Source: CAWIVH01 sp963839475
Lineage (GTDB): Bacteria; Acidobacteriota; UBA6911
Length of the DNA stretch: 64,000 bases
Direction: 5' to 3'
NCBI GenBank assembly: GCA_963839475.1
Contig: CAWIVH010000013.1
Span: 620,001-684,000 of the forward strand
In this document: positions 27,256 through 36,918 of the stretch, in pieces
Layout of the letters: every line of letters starts with the position of its first letter
Numbering within the stretch: position 1 is the first letter of the stretch
Notes under the pieces: generated by a model
What the model was told of the DNA's origin: nothing
The model's database searches: none
The model's input: only the letters and a program-made list of their open reading frames with translations
Made by a program: the position numbers and the translations under genes

Positions 27256-28719
27256 TTGAGCGAAGAACGATTGAAAATCGCGGTGTTCATCGATTTTGAC
27301 AATATTGAAATAGGCATCCGTACCACTCTCTCACGGCGTTTTGATGTACACGCCGTCCTCGAAGCGGTCAAAGAGCGCGGCGAGGTCGTCACAAAGGTCG
27401 CATACGGCAACTGGAAAAGAGCCGATGATTACAGCAGAACCCTGACCGAACATGCCGTTCAGATGGTGCAGCGCAATCTAACTCCTGGCGGTGATAAGAA
27501 CGGGGCCGATATCAACCTCGCCCTCGATGCGCTCGAAATGGCTTTTACCCGCGACCATATCAACGCATTCGTGATCGTCGGAGGAGACAGCGACTTTATC
27601 GCCCTGGTGGAAAAGCTCAAACAGTACGACAAAAAAGTCTTCATTGTAGGCGGTCGCGCCTTTACGAGCATTATCCTCCAGAAAAACTGCCACGAATTCA
27701 TCGCCTATGAAAATCTGATTGGACTGCAGCCCTCCGTGAGGCGATCGGCGGGAAAAGTGCCTCAGACACCCAGGGCGCAATTGGCTGATGCCATGGGTGC
27801 AATCCGGCGCGCCCTGAAGATCCTGGTCGAGCGCGAGGTTTCCCCTCAGTTGGGCCTGCTGAAAAGCACCCTGCTTCAGCTCGATCCTACTTTTTCAGAG
27901 CGTGATTACGGAGCTGCCACCTTCCGCGACTTCATCCAGAAGCTGGCAGACGGTAATTTCGTAAATCTGAAGCAGGTGGACAGGAGCCTGATCGTGGAAT
28001 TGAAGGACGGCGATGAAGGGGAGACAGCGCCTGAGCCATTGCCTTCTGAACCGATTCCCGCGCCGGTTGCCGATATGCCCGCCCCTCCGATGGAAATCCC
28101 GGAGCCGGAACCGGCACAGGTTTCGTCCCCTGCCCTGGGGGGGGAGGGAATTGCCGCTCTCGTCGAGCTCATGGGCAGAGCGAAAACACGTCCGCGGTGG
28201 CCCTTCTATCTTCGGGGCCTCAAACAGTACCTGCGTGCTCTGGATGCCACTTTTGACGAGCGCCGGTATGGATTCGTGACCCTTCACGACCTGATCCGAC
28301 AGGGCCAAAGAGAGAATTTCTTTAGAGTGGAACGAAACCGGCAGGGAATCCTGCGGATTTTCCCTGGAGAACGTTACCCTCAGGAGGTTCGCGAAGTCCC
28401 CGGAGCTCTGCCCGAGGAACTCGAAACTCAGGCTCCCCCCGCTTCCGTTTATGTCGCAGAGCCACGCGAACTCGAAATGGCAAGGACAGAAGATCCGGTT
28501 GAGCCGGCAATCGAGCAGGAAGTTCCGCCGGAATCCGCCGCGCAGATAGTGGAAGTATTGGAATCTGAGGAAGTACAGCCGCCCGTAATAGTATCGGCCG
28601 CGGAAACACCCGGGGAAGAGAAGCCGAAACGGCGCAAAAGACCCGCACCTGCGTCCAAACGTAAAACCAGCGGTATCCGAAAGCCCAGGGGTGCAAGAAA
28701 GGCGGCCCAGACGCCGTAA
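27256..28719 (+). CDS. NYN-domain protein with two LOTUS/OST-HTH domains
   Basis: Probable RNA-binding or RNA-cleaving protein. The N-terminal NYN (PIN-like nuclease) domain has the acidic residues in VFIDFDNIEIG, GADINLALDAL and IVGGDSDFIALVEKL. Two winged-helix LOTUS/OST-HTH domains follow: one with LLKSTLLQLDPTFSERDYGAATFRDFI (~205-250) and one with GLKQYLRALDATFDERRYGFVTLHDLI (~320-365). Both keep the D.TF.ERDYG pattern. Acidic, proline-rich linkers separate them and the C-terminus is strongly basic (KPKRRKRPA, KRKTSG), suggesting nucleic-acid binding. I chose TTG at 27256, with AGGTGG upstream; GTG at 27247 lacks a usable site. Targets are unknown. Confidence 0.9.
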   Translation: MSEERLKIAVFIDFDNIEIGIRTTLSRRFDVHAVLEAVKERGEVVTKVAYGNWKRADDYSRTLTEHAVQMVQRNLTPGGDKNGADINLALDALEMAFTRDHINAFVIVGGDSDFIALVEKLKQYDKKVFIVGGRAFTSIILQKNCHEFIAYENLIGLQPSVRRSAGKVPQTPRAQLADAMGAIRRALKILVEREVSPQLGLLKSTLLQLDPTFSERDYGAATFRDFIQKLADGNFVNLKQVDRSLIVELKDGDEGETAPEPLPSEPIPAPVADMPAPPMEIPEPEPAQVSSPALGGEGIAALVELMGRAKTRPRWPFYLRGLKQYLRALDATFDERRYGFVTLHDLIRQGQRENFFRVERNRQGILRIFPGERYPQEVREVPGALPEELETQAPPASVYVAEPRELEMARTEDPVEPAIEQEVPPESAAQIVEVLESEEVQPPVIVSAAETPGEEKPKRRKRPAPASKRKTSGIRKPRGARKAAQTP

Positions 28720-28746
28720 GGATTTTAGTGTTCCCATGCCCGGGCG

Positions 28747-30924
28747 CTAATAATTCATGTTGAGAGCCTTTTCGACCTTGGATCGCAGAACCAGGTCATT
28801 CAACGGCCGGCGTAGAAAATCGTTCGCTCCAAGTTGAAGGCAGGCGATTTCCCTCGCAATCACAAGCTGTTTGTTTTTCCCATCCGTGACTGCGATGATG
28901 GGAATGGTTGCTGTCGAAAGGTTTTCTTTTATTTTCTCGATCAGGCCCAGGGCTTCCGTCTCCGGAGGTGTGGCATCCAGCAGGATCAGGTCAGGATGGT
29001 TCCTGGCAACCGATTCATACGGATCTGTGCCTTTAGGAACGGCGATGACCTGGTAAGCATCACCCGGTAGAACGGACTTCAAACGGGCGGCATCTTCCGG
29101 ATCGGGACTCCAGACAACGATGTTGTGCGATTTTGCCGCCTGCACATAGGCACTCTTGCCTCCGGTCGGGAGCACGACCGGAGTTTCGGACTCCGCGGCA
29201 TAAAGCGGCACCCTTCCGAAGACCTCGGACACCGTCGTAACTCCCTCTGCCACCTTCTGCCAGGCGTTGTCAAACATCGAGATCAATCCTTCCTCGGTCG
29301 CCTGGTGACGAAGCTCCGTTTCCTGGGTTTCTTTCGCGATCATCCGCCGGATCTTAGTGGAAACGGATAGAAATTCATAAACGCCAACCTGTCCCATGTA
29401 TCCTGAGAACTGACATGAGCTGCAGCCCTTTCCTTGATAGTAGGTCTGCAGTGGTTTAACGGATTTAGGCAGGCTTTCGGGAGGGATCGAGATTTCCTCC
29501 TTGCACGAAGGGCAGATTTTGCGGACTAACCTTTGCGCTAGGATCCCTGCGAGCGATGTGCTGATGAGGAAAGATTGCACACCCAAGTCAATCAACCGGT
29601 ACACTGTAGCGACGCTGTCGTTCGTGTGAAGCGTTGATAAAACCAGGTGTCCCGTGAGGGCGGCGCGGATGGCCATTTCGGCCGTCTCGATGTCGCGGAT
29701 TTCCCCGACGAGGATTACATCAGGATCCTGGCGCATTGCCGATTTCAGAAACGCTGGGAACCCGAGACCCGCTCTTTCATTGATGGCAACCTGGGTGATA
29801 CCGGCGAGTTTGTATTCCACCGGATCTTCAACCGTGACTATGTTTAGCGCAGGATTCTGCAGCCATTGCAGAAGAGCGTAGAGAGTGGTTGTTTTTCCGG
29901 ATCCCGTGGGGCCGGTGACCAGGATCATTCCCTGGGATTTGCTGGCAGTCTCCTTTAGCTGGTTCGTGATTTTAGGAGAGACTCCCAGCTTTTCAAGCGG
30001 AACAAGCCCCGAGGACCGGTCGAGGATTCGCAACACGACCTTTTCACCATAAACTGCGGGCAAGGTTGAAATCCGGAGATCGTACTCTTTACCCTCGTGG
30101 ACGAGTTTGGTCCCTCCGTCCTGAGGGGTCATGCGGTTGGCAATATCCATTTTGGCAAGGATCTTTAACCTGGATACCACGGAGGACAACACGCGCCTCG
30201 GCAGCTTGAATATGTCCCGCAGGTCGCCGTCAATCCGATAACGGATATGGACATGGTGTTCCTGCGGTTCCACGTGAATATCGCTCGCGCGCTTTGTGAT
30301 GGCATCCACGATGGTCATGGTCACCAACCGGATGATTGGAGCGGCTTGGGATAACGCAGCGGCCGTTTGCGCGGCGCTTTCCTCCACTCCCTCCTCGGTC
30401 TCATCCAGGAACTGGACATCCTCAAACTCTGGTCCCAACTTCAGCAGGGTCTCAGTGGCTTCTTCGACCTTGTAATTCTTCTCTATCGCCATGAAGATCT
30501 CGGATTCAGTCGACAGCAAGCTTTCAATTTCCAGGCCGGTTCTGAAGCGCAGATCGTCGATCGTCGTCCACGCCAGTGGATCGCTCATGACGACGGTCAG
30601 TTTTTTGCCTTCTACGAGCGCATAGGGAATCAGGACCTCCTGCTCGGCGATTTCGCGCGGCACCAGTTTGAGGGCGTTTTCCGGAATGACACGGTCTTTG
30701 AGACTTACCATGGTAATTCCCAACTGGGTTGCGAGTGCCTGAGCTATGTGTGTTTCCGTCAAAAACCCCATTTCAATCAGAATCTTGCCCAGTCGTTTCC
30801 TGGGCCCTTTACCCGGTCCCGCGGCGCTGGAGGACTGTTTTTCCAGAGCCTTCTCGAGTTGGTGTGGGTAAAGCACCCCGCTCTCGATAAGGACGTCTCC
30901 CAAGCGCTTTCGTCCAGAAGCCAT
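28747..30924 (-). CDS. PilB/GspE-type assembly ATPase with N-terminal MshEN and C-terminal receiver-like domain
   Basis: Motor ATPase of type IV pilus or type II secretion type. Two RLG motifs near the N-terminus (KRLGDVLIESGVLYPHQLEKAL and KRLGKILIEMGFL) fit the MshEN domain, which binds cyclic di-GMP in related proteins. The ATPase core has Walker A GPTGSGKTTTLYALL, an Asp box in TVEDPVEY, Walker B ILVGEIRDIETAEMA and a zinc-binding CPSC...CSSC tetracysteine. After ~residue 590 a response-regulator-like domain follows: VVWSPDPED, LILLDATPP (phospho-acceptor Asp), PIIAVTDG and FLRRPLN (Arg where Lys is usual). The 725-residue length reflects this fusion. GAGG precedes the ATG. No other pilus genes are nearby. 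Confidence 0.92.
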   Translation of the reverse strand: MASGRKRLGDVLIESGVLYPHQLEKALEKQSSSAAGPGKGPRKRLGKILIEMGFLTETHIAQALATQLGITMVSLKDRVIPENALKLVPREIAEQEVLIPYALVEGKKLTVVMSDPLAWTTIDDLRFRTGLEIESLLSTESEIFMAIEKNYKVEEATETLLKLGPEFEDVQFLDETEEGVEESAAQTAAALSQAAPIIRLVTMTIVDAITKRASDIHVEPQEHHVHIRYRIDGDLRDIFKLPRRVLSSVVSRLKILAKMDIANRMTPQDGGTKLVHEGKEYDLRISTLPAVYGEKVVLRILDRSSGLVPLEKLGVSPKITNQLKETASKSQGMILVTGPTGSGKTTTLYALLQWLQNPALNIVTVEDPVEYKLAGITQVAINERAGLGFPAFLKSAMRQDPDVILVGEIRDIETAEMAIRAALTGHLVLSTLHTNDSVATVYRLIDLGVQSFLISTSLAGILAQRLVRKICPSCKEEISIPPESLPKSVKPLQTYYQGKGCSSCQFSGYMGQVGVYEFLSVSTKIRRMIAKETQETELRHQATEEGLISMFDNAWQKVAEGVTTVSEVFGRVPLYAAESETPVVLPTGGKSAYVQAAKSHNIVVWSPDPEDAARLKSVLPGDAYQVIAVPKGTDPYESVARNHPDLILLDATPPETEALGLIEKIKENLSTATIPIIAVTDGKNKQLVIAREIACLQLGANDFLRRPLNDLVLRSKVEKALNMNY

Positions 30925-31159
30925 ATTTTTTCCTCGTGATGGCTGTATGATGATGAGACTGTTAAAAAAAACCAATGTTTTCGATTTGATTCTAGGCGAA
31001 GTCATGTTCCCGAGTCCATAAGACTCATTCCGGGCGCTGCGAATCTTTGAGGCTTGCCAATTGCCCCATTCCAAGTACATGATCTTGGATGCGCAAATGG
31101 CGTGATTTTAGGTTTATTCCCGCACGGGAGATTCCCATCAGCCGGGCGAAAGGAGCCCC

Positions 31160-32086
31160 ATGAACCGACGAAGAATGCTGACCTCCGGTGCAAGCTTTTT
31201 GGGCGCCGCACTCGGATCATCCTGGGTATGCCAGATGCAAAATGCATTAGGCGCCGGGCTTAAATTCAAGTATTCCATCTGCAATGAAATGTTCGAAAAG
31301 ACCGACTTCGCGAAGACCTGCCGCGCAATTGCCGAAGCCGGTTATCAGGGCATTGAGATCTCACCTTTTACTCTGGCGGACAGCGTCGATGAGATCAGCG
31401 CGGAACGCCGGCGGGAGTTGAATCGTATCATCAAGTCCGAAGGCCTGCGATTTGCCGGACTGCACTGGCTTTTGGTAACACCCAAGGGACTGCATGTCAC
31501 GACCTCCGACAAAGCAATTCGCGACCGTTCGTGGAGCTATGTAGCCAAGCTTGTCGATTTCTGCGCGGATTTAGGCGATGGCGGAATCATGGTTTTCGGC
31601 TCGCCGAAACAGCGCGGGACAGAGGGTAATACTCTCGCGGAGGCAAACGCGAATTTTAAAAATGGCTTGGCCTCGGTTGCCCCCCGGGCAAAAGCAAGGG
31701 GCGTTACCATCCTGATTGAGGCATTACCCAGCAAGGATACTAATGTGGTCAATACGCTCAGCCAGGCGGTTGCCATGGTGAAGGAGATCAACCAACCCTC
31801 GATACAAACCATGTTTGACTTTCACAACACCCCCGATGAAAAAGAGCCGTCCGAGGCCCTGGTGAAACGCTATTTCCCTTACATACGCCATGTTCATGTC
31901 AATGAAATGGACGGACGCTATCCCGGGACCGGGACACTCAATTTCATGCCGGTTTTTAAGACATTAGCCGCTTTGAAATATGCCGGCTGGGTTTCGCTCG
32001 AGGTCTTTGATTTCAAGCCAGGCCCGGTCGAAATCATCAAAGCCACAATGGATTTCTACCGGACGGTGGAGAAAAAACTGGGATAG
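31160..32086 (+). CDS. Exported sugar phosphate isomerase/epimerase-like TIM-barrel protein
   Basis: Xylose-isomerase-like (AP endonuclease 2 superfamily) TIM barrel of 308 residues. The N-terminus has a short Tat-like signal (MNRRRMLTSGASFLG). Metal-binding features are visible: YQGIEISPF, GLHWLL, ILIEALP (Glu), FDFHNT (Asp and His), RHVHVNEMDG (His) and VSLEVFDFKPG (Glu). The family includes hydroxypyruvate isomerases, epimerases and inosose dehydratases, and the substrate is unknown. It is followed on the same strand by the tricorn-like gene. Confidence 0.87.
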   Translation: MNRRRMLTSGASFLGAALGSSWVCQMQNALGAGLKFKYSICNEMFEKTDFAKTCRAIAEAGYQGIEISPFTLADSVDEISAERRRELNRIIKSEGLRFAGLHWLLVTPKGLHVTTSDKAIRDRSWSYVAKLVDFCADLGDGGIMVFGSPKQRGTEGNTLAEANANFKNGLASVAPRAKARGVTILIEALPSKDTNVVNTLSQAVAMVKEINQPSIQTMFDFHNTPDEKEPSEALVKRYFPYIRHVHVNEMDGRYPGTGTLNFMPVFKTLAALKYAGWVSLEVFDFKPGPVEIIKATMDFYRTVEKKLG

Positions 32087-32152
32087 GGTTGCTGTCCATG
32101 CGGGGTGTCGCCCCCGCGAACTGAGCCAACACTTTTTATGCGGGAAAGAGTC

Positions 32153-35100
32153 ATGAAGTTCCGATGCCTTTTCATCGTTCTTTTGATGAGCTTTTTCATG
32201 ATTTCCGTTTTGCAGGCTCAAACAGAAGCTCGTCTTCTGCGGTTTCCTGCGATTCACGGGAACCAGGTGGTGTTCAGCTATGCCGGCGACTTGTATACAG
32301 TGCCGGCGAAGGGCGGAACCGCCCGAAGGCTCACCAGCGATACCGGGTATGAAATGTTTGCCCGGTTTTCACCCGACGGCAAATCGATAGCCTTTACCGG
32401 GCAATACGACGGTAATACCGAGGTTTATCTCATGCCCGCGGAGGGTGGAGAGCCGCGGCGCTTGACGCACACGGCTACACTCGATCGTGACGATGTCTCG
32501 GACCGCATGGGACCGAACAATATCGTCATGGGCTGGAAGGGATCCAATCAGATTGTTTTTCGCTCTCGGAAAGACCAATGGAACGATTTCAAGGGAGACC
32601 TGCTTCTGGTCTCGTCCGATGGCGGACCCTCGGAATCCCTGCCTCTTCCCCGCGGCGGTTTCTGTTCCTTCTCTCCGGATCTGAAAAAGCTGGCGTACAA
32701 CCGGGTTTTTCGCGAATTCCGAACCTGGAAGCGATATCGCGGCGGACAGGCCGACGATATATGGATCTATGATTTTGAATCCCAAAAAACTGTCAACATA
32801 ACCGACAATCCGGCGCAGGACATCTTCCCGATGTGGAGCGGCGAGCGCATCTATTTCCTTTCGGACCGGGATGAAAACAAGCGATTGAACCTGTACGTTT
32901 ACGACCTGAAGACGCGAAGGATAAAAAAGCTAACTGAGTTCAAAGATTATGACATCAAGTTTCCTTCGCTTGGCGACGACGCCATAGTCTTTGAATGCGG
33001 CGGGTTTATTTACCGTTTCGATCTAAAAAATGAAAAGGCCGATAAAATTCCTGTTTATATCCGGGAAGATCTGGCAATCGGGCGGGGTGGCTGGATCGAT
33101 GTCAGCCGAAGCATAACAAACTATGAAATTGCACCCGACGGCAGCCGGGCGCTTTTCGGTGCGCGCGGCGATATTTTCACCGTGCCAGCCAAAAATGGGA
33201 ATACGCGCAACCTAACGGCAACTCCAGGAGTTCATGACCGCGCATCCAAGTGGTCGCCAGATGGCAAATGGATCGCGTACATTTCCGATGCCACGGGTGA
33301 GGACGAAATCTACATCATGCCGCAGGACGGTTCGGCGCCCGGGAAACAAGTCACCCGGAACGCGGACACGTATAAATTCTCGCTGTTATGGTCTCCAGAC
33401 AGCCGGAAGTTGCTCTGGTCGGATAAAAAGCTGCGCTTGCAGTATGTGGACATCGAAAGCGGGGAAGTGACGCTTGCAGCGGAAGCAAAGGCTTGGGAAA
33501 TCAGCGATTTCTGCTGGTCGCCGGACAGCAAATGGATTTCTTATGCCCAGCAGGAAGAATCGAGGATGCCGGTGGTTTACCTGTACTCGCTCGAATCAAA
33601 AACCCGTTCCGAGGTGACCGACGGGTGGTATGCCTCGAGCGAGCCGGCTTTCAGCGCGGACGGCAAATACCTGTACTTCGTTTCCAGCCGCACCTTCACT
33701 CCGATATATGGGCAAACCGAGTTCAACTACGCTTATCTCGATATGTCCAAGATCTACCTTCTGACGCTTTCCAAGACCACCCGGTCCCCATTCGAGCCCA
33801 AAAGCGATGAGGTCAAGATCAAGGAAACGGCCAGGCCTGCGGAGAAAAAAGAAGAGCGGGAATCCGAAAAAAAGAAGGACGCGGCGCCTGACACTAACCT
33901 GAAGGTCGATCTGGAGGGGATCAAGGATCGGATTGCCGAACTGCCGGTCGAGGCAGGTAACTACCGAAACCTCGCCTCGACGGGAGAAAAGCTTTATTAC
34001 ATGCGCAATCGCTCCCGCGACGACCGCCCCAAACTGATGCTCTTTGAAATCGACAAGCAGAAGGAAACCGAAATCGGTGATTTCAACGGTTTCGAGCTAT
34101 CGGCCGACGGCAAAAAAATTCTGGTATCCCAATCCGGAGGTTATGCCATTGCCGATCTTCCGACGGGGCGGCTCGATGCGCGCGACCGCCTGAACCTTTC
34201 CGACATGAAGGTGAAACTGGACCGAGAAGCCGAATGGAAGCAGATATACGCCGAGTGTTGGCGGCAGATGCGCGACTTTTTCTATGCCGCCAACATGCAC
34301 GGCGTGGACTGGCAAAAGGTCCGGGCCGCTTATGAGCCCCTGGTCCAGCATGTTCGTCATCGCGCCGATCTTACCTATGTTATCGGTGAAATGATCGGCG
34401 AATTAAACGCGGGCCACGCCTATGTCGGCGGGGGCGACACGCCGCGCAAGGAGCGAATAAAGACCGGCTTGCTCGGCGCCAGAATCGTGCCCGATCCGGA
34501 TTCCAGATATTTCCGTATTGCCAAAATCTACAACGGTCAAAATTGGAATCGCAGCCTTCGTTCGCCATTGACCGAAATCGGCGTAGATGCGCGGGAAGGG
34601 GACTATATCCTGGCTGTAGATGGAAAGCCTACCAACCGGATGAAAGACATCTACGAATCCCTTGTGAATAAAGTCAATCAGCAGGTCAGGCTGAAGCTGA
34701 ACTCCGAACCCAAGGAAGAAGGCAGCCGGGAGACAACGGTCCTGCCGATAAGCGATGAGCACCAGCTGCATTATTTCGACATGGTGCAAACCAATATTGA
34801 AAAGGTGAATAAAGCCACCGGCGGCAAAGTGGGCTATATCCATGTGCCGGACATGGGAGTCCCGGGGCTGAACGAGTTCGTGAAACTGTTTTATCCCCAG
34901 TTCCGCAAGGAAGCCCTGATCATCGACGTGCGCGGCAACGGAGGAGGAAACGTCTCAGCCCTGCTGATCGAAAGACTGCGGCGCGAAGCGGCCATGGTGG
35001 ATATCGCTCGCAACGGGACCCCGGGATTAGATCCGGGCGGCATGATACCGGGGCCGAAGGTATGCCTCATCGATGAATTTTCAGCCTCTGATGGCGACAT

Positions 35101-35425
35101 ATTTCCCTACAGGTTCAGGTATTACCAGCTGGGCAAATTGATCGGGAAGCGCACATGGGGCGGCGTGGTCGGCATACGTGGTTCTTTGCCGATCCTGGAC
35201 GGCGGGTATCTGAACCGTCCCGAATTTTCGCGCTACGATATCGCCGGTAAAGAATGGATCATGGAAGGGCACGGAGTGGATCCCGACATTGTTCTCGACA
35301 ATGATCCCGCCCGTGAGTTCGCCGGGGTTGACGACCAGTTGAACAAGGCCATCGAGGTCATTCTCCAGGAAATGAAGAACCGCCCGGTCAAAATTCCACC
35401 TCCGCCTCCGTTGCCGATCAAGTAG
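32153..35425 (+). CDS. Tricorn-like protease (secreted S41-type peptidase with beta-propellers and PDZ)
   Basis: A signal peptide (~1-21, ending LQAQ) marks export. Two propeller regions of WD40/PD40-type repeats span residues ~25-600, with repeats such as FSPDGKSIAFTGQYDGNTEVYLMPAEGGEPRRLT-like blocks and WSPDGKWIAYISD. A C1-like helical bundle with NMHGVDWQKV follows, then a PDZ domain (~790-880) and an S41 core with IDVRGNGGGNVS and LIDEFSASDGDIFPYRFRYYQLG (Ser in SASDGD), GKRTWGGVVGI. Length is 1090 residues. This matches tricorn protease homologues, which cut peptides in the periplasm. The ATG at 32153 has GGAAAGAG upstream. A Lys/Glu-rich linker lies at about 560-600. Confidence 0.93.
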   Translation: MKFRCLFIVLLMSFFMISVLQAQTEARLLRFPAIHGNQVVFSYAGDLYTVPAKGGTARRLTSDTGYEMFARFSPDGKSIAFTGQYDGNTEVYLMPAEGGEPRRLTHTATLDRDDVSDRMGPNNIVMGWKGSNQIVFRSRKDQWNDFKGDLLLVSSDGGPSESLPLPRGGFCSFSPDLKKLAYNRVFREFRTWKRYRGGQADDIWIYDFESQKTVNITDNPAQDIFPMWSGERIYFLSDRDENKRLNLYVYDLKTRRIKKLTEFKDYDIKFPSLGDDAIVFECGGFIYRFDLKNEKADKIPVYIREDLAIGRGGWIDVSRSITNYEIAPDGSRALFGARGDIFTVPAKNGNTRNLTATPGVHDRASKWSPDGKWIAYISDATGEDEIYIMPQDGSAPGKQVTRNADTYKFSLLWSPDSRKLLWSDKKLRLQYVDIESGEVTLAAEAKAWEISDFCWSPDSKWISYAQQEESRMPVVYLYSLESKTRSEVTDGWYASSEPAFSADGKYLYFVSSRTFTPIYGQTEFNYAYLDMSKIYLLTLSKTTRSPFEPKSDEVKIKETARPAEKKEERESEKKKDAAPDTNLKVDLEGIKDRIAELPVEAGNYRNLASTGEKLYYMRNRSRDDRPKLMLFEIDKQKETEIGDFNGFELSADGKKILVSQSGGYAIADLPTGRLDARDRLNLSDMKVKLDREAEWKQIYAECWRQMRDFFYAANMHGVDWQKVRAAYEPLVQHVRHRADLTYVIGEMIGELNAGHAYVGGGDTPRKERIKTGLLGARIVPDPDSRYFRIAKIYNGQNWNRSLRSPLTEIGVDAREGDYILAVDGKPTNRMKDIYESLVNKVNQQVRLKLNSEPKEEGSRETTVLPISDEHQLHYFDMVQTNIEKVNKATGGKVGYIHVPDMGVPGLNEFVKLFYPQFRKEALIIDVRGNGGGNVSALLIERLRREAAMVDIARNGTPGLDPGGMIPGPKVCLIDEFSASDGDIFPYRFRYYQLGKLIGKRTWGGVVGIRGSLPILDGGYLNRPEFSRYDIAGKEWIMEGHGVDPDIVLDNDPAREFAGVDDQLNKAIEVILQEMKNRPVKIPPPPPLPIK

Positions 35426-35484
35426 GAAGCGCGAGCACATTCCAGGCGGTTGCTTCAATCGCGGAGTTTTTTGGAGGGACGCCA

Positions 35485-36876
35485 ATGTCGATAGCGCTCA
35501 AAACCCCGAATCCAGAGGCGAAATATCAGGCCGTTTTCCGCTGCATCAGCGGGTGCCCGGGAGATCACACGCTCAGCGAGATCATTTATCAGTGTCCTCA
35601 GTGCAACGACCTGCTGGAGGTGGTGCATGATGTCGATCCGTTGCGCATGACCAGCGCCTCGGACTGGCGGGATATCTTCGATAGCCGTTACATGCGTACG
35701 GTCTGGCCATATGGTTCAGGAGTCTGGGGCAAAAAAGAATTTGTCTGCCCGAACATCGATGACGCCAATATCGTTTCAACCTGCGAGGGTGGCAGCAACC
35801 TGTTCTGGGCCGAACAGCTGGGCAAGCAGTGGGGATTAACCGACCTCTGGATCAAGTTATGCGGCAACAGCCATACAGGATCGTTCAAGGACCTGGGAAT
35901 GACGGTGCTGGTGAGCATGGTCAAACAGATGCGATCCGAAGGCAGAGATGTGCCCGCCGTGGCTTGTGCTTCAACCGGCGATACTTCGGCAGCGCTCGCC
36001 GCATATTGCGCCGCCGCGGGAATTCCCGCCATCGTCTTCCTGCCCCGGAACAAGGTTTCCAGTGCCCAACTTGTCCAGCCCCTGGCGAATGGGGCTATTA
36101 CCCTGGCGATCGATACCGATTTTGACGGCTGCATGAGAATCGTGCGCGAAATCACCAGCCGGAATAACATCTACCTGGCAAATTCCATGAACTCATTGCG
36201 GGTCGAAGGTCAGAAAACGATCAGCTTTGAAATTTGCGAGCAGTTCGATTGGGAGGTGCCCGATCTCGTGGTGATTCCAGGCGGAAATCTGGGTAACGTG
36301 ACAGCCCTGGGAAAGGGTTTTCTCATCATGCGTGATGTCGGCCTGATTGATCGGCTCCCCAGGATTCTCTGCGCCCAGGCGGAAAACGCCAACCCTCTCT
36401 ACCGGAGCTACCTGACCGGTTTCCATCAGGTGGAGCCGATGCAGGCTCGGTCCACTCTGGCGAGCGCGATCCAGATCGGCAATCCCGTAAGCATCAGGAA
36501 AGCAATCAAAATTCTGAAGGAGTTTAACGGGGCGGTCGAGCAGGCTTCCGAGGAAGAATTAGCCGAAGCCGCTGCAGAAGGCGACCTGACCGGGCTTTAT
36601 AATTGTCCACACACGGGAGTGGCTCTCGCTGCCTTGAAGAAGTGGATCAAGAAAGGCGAACTTCCCCGCAACGCACGCGTGGTCGTGGTTTCGACAGCTC
36701 ATGGGCTCAAGTTCACCGGCTTCAAAACCAGCTACCACACGGCATCGCTTCAGGGGATCGCCGGGCGCTTCGCCAACCCGCCCCTCGAGGTTGCGGCCGA
36801 TTATGATACAGTCCGCAATGCCCTTTTTCGGGCTTTAGATGCCCGGAATGCCCAGTTCAAAGCACGAGAGTGGTAG
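35485..36876 (+). CDS. thrC: Threonine synthase
   Basis: PLP enzyme converting O-phosphohomoserine to threonine in the cytoplasm. The 463-residue form has an N-terminal part with CISGCPGDHT and CPQCND, as in the zinc-ribbon-like threonine synthases. The PLP Lys is in HTGSFKDLGMTV. The family motifs ACASTGDTSAALAAYCAAAG, PGGNLGNVTALGKG and CPHTGVALAALKKW (substrate and phosphate contacts) are present. A strong TTTGGAGGG site precedes the ATG. The C-terminal helix is normal. It is convergent with the S9 peptidase gene. Confidence 0.95.
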   Translation: MSIALKTPNPEAKYQAVFRCISGCPGDHTLSEIIYQCPQCNDLLEVVHDVDPLRMTSASDWRDIFDSRYMRTVWPYGSGVWGKKEFVCPNIDDANIVSTCEGGSNLFWAEQLGKQWGLTDLWIKLCGNSHTGSFKDLGMTVLVSMVKQMRSEGRDVPAVACASTGDTSAALAAYCAAAGIPAIVFLPRNKVSSAQLVQPLANGAITLAIDTDFDGCMRIVREITSRNNIYLANSMNSLRVEGQKTISFEICEQFDWEVPDLVVIPGGNLGNVTALGKGFLIMRDVGLIDRLPRILCAQAENANPLYRSYLTGFHQVEPMQARSTLASAIQIGNPVSIRKAIKILKEFNGAVEQASEEELAEAAAEGDLTGLYNCPHTGVALAALKKWIKKGELPRNARVVVVSTAHGLKFTGFKTSYHTASLQGIAGRFANPPLEVAADYDTVRNALFRALDARNAQFKAREW

Positions 36877-36918
36877 TCAGTCCGGAGTTGCCACGACGGA
36901 TTTCCGGTGAGGTGCAGC

